From assembly GCF_039541075.1 (NCBI RefSeq), contig NZ_BAABFN010000021.1, forward strand, positions 90,269 to 154,268: a stretch of DNA of 64,000 nt, read 5' to 3'. The first letter of the stretch is position 1, and the number at the start of each line of letters is the position of its first letter. Shown here one piece after another: positions 60,324 to 64,000 of the stretch. The stretch comes from Compostibacter hankyongensis (lineage in GTDB: Bacteria; Bacteroidota; Bacteroidia; Chitinophagales; Chitinophagaceae). The notes under the pieces were generated by a model. That model did not search any database, was not told the DNA's origin, and was given only the letters and a program-made list of their open reading frames with translations. A program made the translations under genes and the position numbers.

Positions 60324-61635
60324 AAACAAAAGGGTAAGTTTTTTGGTCGAAGATGACGACCCAAAAAACGGAATGGATGCACCGCAGGACGGTGCGCAGA
60401 GCAAAGCCGAAAAGCTAAAGAAGCCCATCATTTTTGCCCTCATGGGCGTGGTATTCTTCGGCTGTATGTACCTAATCTTCAAACCATCCTCCGACAAGAA
60501 AACGGTTGATGATATTGGTCTGAACGATGCCGTACCACAGGCGAGCGATGCAGGGCTTCAATCCGATAAGCAAAAGGCTTACGAACAGGAAATGCTCGAA
60601 CAGAAGATGCAGGAAAAGCGCAATGCGCTCCTGTCACTGTCCGATTATTGGAGCGAGGACAGTACCGCCGATCCGGAAGCGGAGCAACCGGATGAGGACT
60701 ACGAAGACGGCTTCGCTTACGGCGGTGGTACACGCAGGAACAGCAACCCTGCATTGAACAGTTACCGAAGTGCGCAAAGTACGCTGACCTCGTTCTACGA
60801 CAACAGCGACTACGAAACGCAGGAACTCCGCAGACAGGTTGAGGAACTGAAAGAGCAACTGGCAGAAAAAGACGTACCGCCTGTAACGACCGTGGAAGAC
60901 CAACTGGCTTTGATGGAAAAGTCATACGAAATGGCATCCCGTTACCTGCCCTCAAATCCGGCACAGACGGGAAATGCGGACACAACAGCTTCGGCAAAGA
61001 GTACCTCACAAAAAGAGCATTTCGTGGCATTCACCCCCGTAAGGAAAAATACGGTTTCCGCATTGTACCGTGAACCGACCGACAGTGCTTTTTTGGCAAA
61101 CTGGAACGAAACCCGAAACCGTGGCTTTTATACGGCAGGCGTTTCGGAACAGGTCATACAACCGAAAAACAGCATTAGGGCTGTGGTGCAGGAAACACAG
61201 ACCGTGACGGGTGAAAGCGGTGTACGGTTGCGTTTGTTGGAAACGGCGCAAACTTCCGTCCGTTCCATTCCGGCAGGAACGGTACTGACGGCTAATGCCA
61301 AGTTCCAAAGTGGTAGGTTGCAGTTAAAGGTAACATCCATCGAATATGAGGGCAACATTATTCCGGTCGATATAACTGTGTATGACGTGGACGGACAGCA
61401 AGGTCTGTATGTGCCATATTCTCCCGAAATGAACGCCCTAACCGAAATAGCTTCCAACATGAGCCAAACAGGGGGAACAAGTATCATGATGACACGCTCG
61501 GCAGGGCAACAGATGGCAGGCGACCTTTCCCGTGGTGTGGTGCAGGGCGTATCGGGTTACTTCTCCAAGAAATTGAGGACACCGAAAGTAACCGTCAAAG
61601 CCGGTCATCAGCTATTCCTCGTTTCAAAAAATTAA
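60310..61635 (+). CDS. traM: Transfer protein TraM
   Basis: 441 residues, VirB10-like. An acidic cytoplasmic N-terminus (VSFLVEDDDPKNGMDAPQDG) leads to a membrane helix (KPIIFALMGVVFFGCMYLIF), a coiled part (ELRRQVEELKEQLAEKD) and a C-terminal TrbI-like barrel domain (ETAQTSVRSIPAGTVLTANA, YVPYSPEMNALTEIASNMSQ). It spans the envelope and links the inner complex to TraN/TraO. Confidence 0.9.
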   Translation: MKDSENKRVSFLVEDDDPKNGMDAPQDGAQSKAEKLKKPIIFALMGVVFFGCMYLIFKPSSDKKTVDDIGLNDAVPQASDAGLQSDKQKAYEQEMLEQKMQEKRNALLSLSDYWSEDSTADPEAEQPDEDYEDGFAYGGGTRRNSNPALNSYRSAQSTLTSFYDNSDYETQELRRQVEELKEQLAEKDVPPVTTVEDQLALMEKSYEMASRYLPSNPAQTGNADTTASAKSTSQKEHFVAFTPVRKNTVSALYREPTDSAFLANWNETRNRGFYTAGVSEQVIQPKNSIRAVVQETQTVTGESGVRLRLLETAQTSVRSIPAGTVLTANAKFQSGRLQLKVTSIEYEGNIIPVDITVYDVDGQQGLYVPYSPEMNALTEIASNMSQTGGTSIMMTRSAGQQMAGDLSRGVVQGVSGYFSKKLRTPKVTVKAGHQLFLVSKN

Positions 61636-61736
61636 TGTTTAACTAAAATCAAAAAGAAAATGAAATGTTCATGTTTCCAAAAAAACAAACACACATGGAC
61701 ATTCCATATCTCCATTAAAAAATAAATAATAACGAT

Positions 61737-62639
61737 ATGAACGCAATATTTAAAAGCCTCATGGCAATGGTCTGTTTAACGGTCTTTATCACAGGTGCGA
61801 ATGCACAGCAAATTGCATCCAGTACAACAAAATTGAGCATGGGCAAGGTTGACCCTTACGAAATGCAGGTGACGTACAACAAAACCTCGCACCTCATATT
61901 CCCGTCCGCAATCCGCTACGTGGATTTGGGCAGTGAATACCTTATTGCAGGCAAAGCCGAAGATGCGGAAAACGTACTCCGTATAAAGGCAAGCGTAAGG
62001 GATTTTGACGAGGAAACCAATTTTTCGGTCATCACGGACGATGGTCGGTTTTACAATTTCAACGTCTTTTACAGCCCTTATCCTTCAACACTGAATTATT
62101 ATTTGCTGACCATGCAAAAGGCATCGGACAGGGAAAACGGCAACGATGTTCTATTTGAGGAATTGGGGGGCAATTCGCCGTCACTGGCAGGGTTGCTCAT
62201 GGAAACGATTTATAAAAGGAACAAAAGAATTGTAAAGCATATCGGGGCGAAAAGCTACGGCATACAATTCCTGCTGAAAGGTATCTACGTCCATAACGGA
62301 AAATTCTATTTCCATACGGAACTGCGCAATAAAAGCAATGTTCCGTTCAACATTGACTTTGTGAATTTCAAGGTCGTGGACAAGAAAGTCGCCAAGCGTA
62401 CCGTGGTGCAGGAAAAGGCAATGAACCCGTTGCGTATGTACAAAACGCTCGGTGAAATAACGGGCAATACCACCGACCAAAACGTGTTCCTGCTTGACCA
62501 GTTTACCATCACGGATGACAAGGTTTTGGTTATCGAAATCTTTGAAAAGGACGGGGGCAGACAACAGGTATTGCAGGTGGAAAACTCCGACCTCGTACAC
62601 GCCAAGCTGATAAGCGATATGCACCTAAAGATTAATTAA
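61737..62639 (+). CDS. traN: Transfer protein TraN
   Basis: 300 residues, VirB9-like. A signal peptide (KSLMAMVCLTVFITGANAQ) is followed by KVDPYEMQVTYNKTSHLIFP and two beta-rich domains, ending in LQVENSDLVHAKLISDMHLK. DUF4138 is the family name. It follows a 101-base gap after traM, which holds no recognised signal. Confidence 0.9.
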   Translation: MNAIFKSLMAMVCLTVFITGANAQQIASSTTKLSMGKVDPYEMQVTYNKTSHLIFPSAIRYVDLGSEYLIAGKAEDAENVLRIKASVRDFDEETNFSVITDDGRFYNFNVFYSPYPSTLNYYLLTMQKASDRENGNDVLFEELGGNSPSLAGLLMETIYKRNKRIVKHIGAKSYGIQFLLKGIYVHNGKFYFHTELRNKSNVPFNIDFVNFKVVDKKVAKRTVVQEKAMNPLRMYKTLGEITGNTTDQNVFLLDQFTITDDKVLVIEIFEKDGGRQQVLQVENSDLVHAKLISDMHLKIN

Positions 62640-62656
62640 CCCAAAAAGAACGAACA

Positions 62657-63214
62657 ATGATGAGATACATTTTTGCCGTGGTGCTTGCCATGCTAAGCAT
62701 GACGGCGGTACAGGCACAGCGGATGCTCCCCAAACAAAAGGGATTGGAAATAAACGCAGGTATGTTGTCCAAAGAGATAAGCGACAATTACTATCTGAAT
62801 TTGACATTGACCGTGAACGGAAAGAATGGCAATTACTGGATATGGGGTGCGGAGTACACCCATCAGTTTTCCGGTTACAGGGATGTACAGATACCGCTCG
62901 AAACCTATACGGGCGAGGTGGGTTACAGTCTTCAGCTATTGGGCGATGCAAGAAAGACCGTCACGCTGAATGCAGGGCTTACAGCCGTGGCAGGTTACGA
63001 AACCATCAACCGGAGCGAAGCAATGTTGCCGGATGGTTCGACCATCCTTGACAAAGACAATTTTGTCTATGGTACAGGCGGACAGCTCACGCTCGAAACG
63101 TACCTGTCCGACCGTTTTGTCCTGCTCCTGCAAGGGCGGACAAAAGTATTATGGGGTACGAATTTGAAACAGTTTCGTCCATCGGCAGGGATTGGACTAA
63201 GGTTTAACTTTTAA
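62657..63214 (+). CDS. traO: Transfer protein TraO
   Basis: 185 residues. A signal peptide (YIFAVVLAMLSMTAVQAQ) precedes a beta-barrel-like protein with WGAEYTHQFSGYRDVQIPLE and a last strand LKQFRPSAGIGLRFNF ending in Phe, as outer-membrane barrels do. It is the outer-membrane partner of TraN. Confidence 0.88.
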   Translation: MMRYIFAVVLAMLSMTAVQAQRMLPKQKGLEINAGMLSKEISDNYYLNLTLTVNGKNGNYWIWGAEYTHQFSGYRDVQIPLETYTGEVGYSLQLLGDARKTVTLNAGLTAVAGYETINRSEAMLPDGSTILDKDNFVYGTGGQLTLETYLSDRFVLLLQGRTKVLWGTNLKQFRPSAGIGLRFNF

Positions 63215-63225
63215 ATTGATTTGCA

Positions 63226-63672
63226 ATGAAAACATTAATCAGAAAATACAGACTTCATTTACAGGCAATGTTCATGCTCACAGCGATGTTGGTCTGCGCC
63301 GTGGTGCTGACCTCATGCGAAAAAGACGAACTCGACATCAGGCAGAATTACCCGTTTGAGGTACAGGTAATGCCTGTTCCAAAGGATGTGTCAAATGGTC
63401 AAACCGTAGAAATAAGGGTAACGATACAGCGAAGCGGAAATTTCAGTGATACAAATTACTACATCCGTTATTTCCAGTTTGACGGACAGGGAGCATTGCG
63501 CTATTACAGTGAACCGCCGTATATGCCCAATGACGTGTACCTATTACCACAGACACAATTTAGGCTGTATTACACCTCGCAATCCACCGTATCACAGTCG
63601 TTTGATATTTGGATTTCGGACAACTTCGGGAATGAGAAGCAAATAAGTTTCCAGTTTAACAGCCGTGATTAA
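63226..63672 (+). CDS. traQ: Transfer lipoprotein TraQ (DUF3872)
   Basis: 148 residues with a lipoprotein signal (AMLVCAVVLTSCEKDELDIR; Cys about 31) and an immunoglobulin-like DUF3872 domain: YPFEVQVMPVPKDVSNGQTV and IWISDNFGNEKQISFQFN. In CTnDOT the primase-like TraP lies between TraO and TraQ; here the genes are adjacent, so traP is missing or elsewhere. It ends the operon. Confidence 0.88.
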   Translation: MKTLIRKYRLHLQAMFMLTAMLVCAVVLTSCEKDELDIRQNYPFEVQVMPVPKDVSNGQTVEIRVTIQRSGNFSDTNYYIRYFQFDGQGALRYYSEPPYMPNDVYLLPQTQFRLYYTSQSTVSQSFDIWISDNFGNEKQISFQFNSRD

Positions 63673-63678
63673 AGAAAG

Positions 63679-63708
63679 AAAATCCCGTCCAACGTGGCGG
63701 GATTTTTT
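63679..63708 (+). terminator. Terminator of the tra operon
   Basis: AAAATCCCG pairs with CGGGATTTT and is followed by TT, directly after traQ. Confidence 0.8.
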
Positions 63709-63759
63709 GATAGATTTAATATGTAGCGTACTTTACTCCTAAAGGACAGGATTATAATA

Positions 63760-63790
63760 TTGTGTATAATAAATCGCTTTGTTATCTTTG
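63760..63790 (+). promoter_or_regulatory. Promoter after the tra operon
   Basis: TTG (63760-63762) and TATCTTTG (63783-63790) are spaced by 20 bases, an excellent match to the Bacteroidota -33/-7 promoter. Transcription would run into the structured leader at 63833. Confidence 0.6.
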
Positions 63791-63832
63791 CTAATAGAAA
63801 ATATTAAAATACTTAAAGTGTTTTTGCTTTAA

Positions 63833-63916
63833 GTCTCGATACTAAAAACTGGTAATTTTTAAACCCCGAGACAATAAGTAAGGACGCTCACGTTATGGCG
63901 TGGGCGCTCGCTTATT
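63833..63916 (+). ncRNA. Structured 5' leader or small RNA
   Basis: GTCTCG (63833-63838) pairs with CGAGAC (63867-63872). Directly after, AATAAG (63873-63878) pairs with CTTATT (63911-63916), and inside it CGCTCACG pairs with CGTGGGCG (one G-U) around TTATGG. Two stacked hairpins with a promoter upstream and a start codon downstream suggest an attenuator or an RNA gene. Confidence 0.45.
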
Positions 63917-63975
63917 CGTATCCGCCCGACCAAGTGCATATTTCCTGAGCGTTGTATAATGCAGAACTTTGCTTA

Positions 63976-64000
63976 ATGAGCAAAGAAGAAAAGAGATCAC
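63976..64000 (+). CDS. Start of the next gene (cut by the window edge)
   Basis: ATG at 63976 begins MSKEEKRS and runs off the window. The promoter and leader upstream fit a gene here, but eight codons do not allow identification. Confidence 0.35.

Overview
The window looks like Bacteroidota DNA, probably from a Chitinophaga-like or other Sphingobacteriia-type host. The signs are promoter boxes of the TAnnTTTG type, a type IX secretion sorting domain, a tRNA gene without encoded CCA, and a CTnDOT-family conjugative element. The genus cannot be fixed from the sequence alone.

Layout. Positions 1-5650 look like ordinary host genes: a Crp/Fnr tail, an SRPBCC protein, a LuxR regulator with an alpha/beta hydrolase, a double SGNH esterase, a broken Crp remnant and a DUF4386 membrane protein. 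Positions 5700-15080 are a mosaic of mobile-element scars: short leader-peptide repeats, lipoproteins, a Crp-peptide deformylase pair, tRNA-Val, two tyrosine recombinases, a secreted metalloprotease, a truncated N6-methylase, and two families of dispersed repeats called R1 and R2 here. From 13.2 kb to the right edge lies most of an integrative conjugative element (ICE). Next to the integrase is a 1564-residue nuclease-STAND NTPase, a candidate phage-defence protein. After it comes the excision module: RteC, a helix-turn-helix protein, a DUF3945/DUF4099 protein and topoisomerase III. Positions 25.3-46.1 kb hold a cargo region full of duplications: two extra rteC copies, a mobC 3' fragment, a second deformylase-Crp pair, regulators, small enzymes, methionine aminopeptidase and TetR. 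This cargo is interrupted by mobC (coupling protein) and followed by mobB (relaxase) and mobA. A likely oriT region at 48.1-48.7 kb precedes traA-traD. A TrlF-type PHP/ATPase gene with its XRE regulator sits on the opposite strand between traD and traE. The traE-traQ mating-pair genes then run to 63.7 kb, and a structured leader opens the next transcript.

How the parts work together. The integrase and the RteC/Xis-like/Exc-like genes would move the element. MobA/B with oriT and MobC would process DNA and pass it to the Tra channel. The two large NTPase genes are likely passenger defence systems. The cargo seems to have grown by recombination between duplicated 3' ends of mobC, rteC and the crp-def cassette. 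Three sites of the form TACTA-NN-TAGTA lie upstream of tetR, of map and of a three-gene membrane operon, so one TetR protein may control all of them.

The most unusual signal is in traG (VirB4 ATPase). A 50-base insertion with a 14-bp perfect hairpin splits the gene exactly inside the Walker A codons. Removing 50 bases, or skipping 50 bases between two Gly codons, restores the canonical motif.
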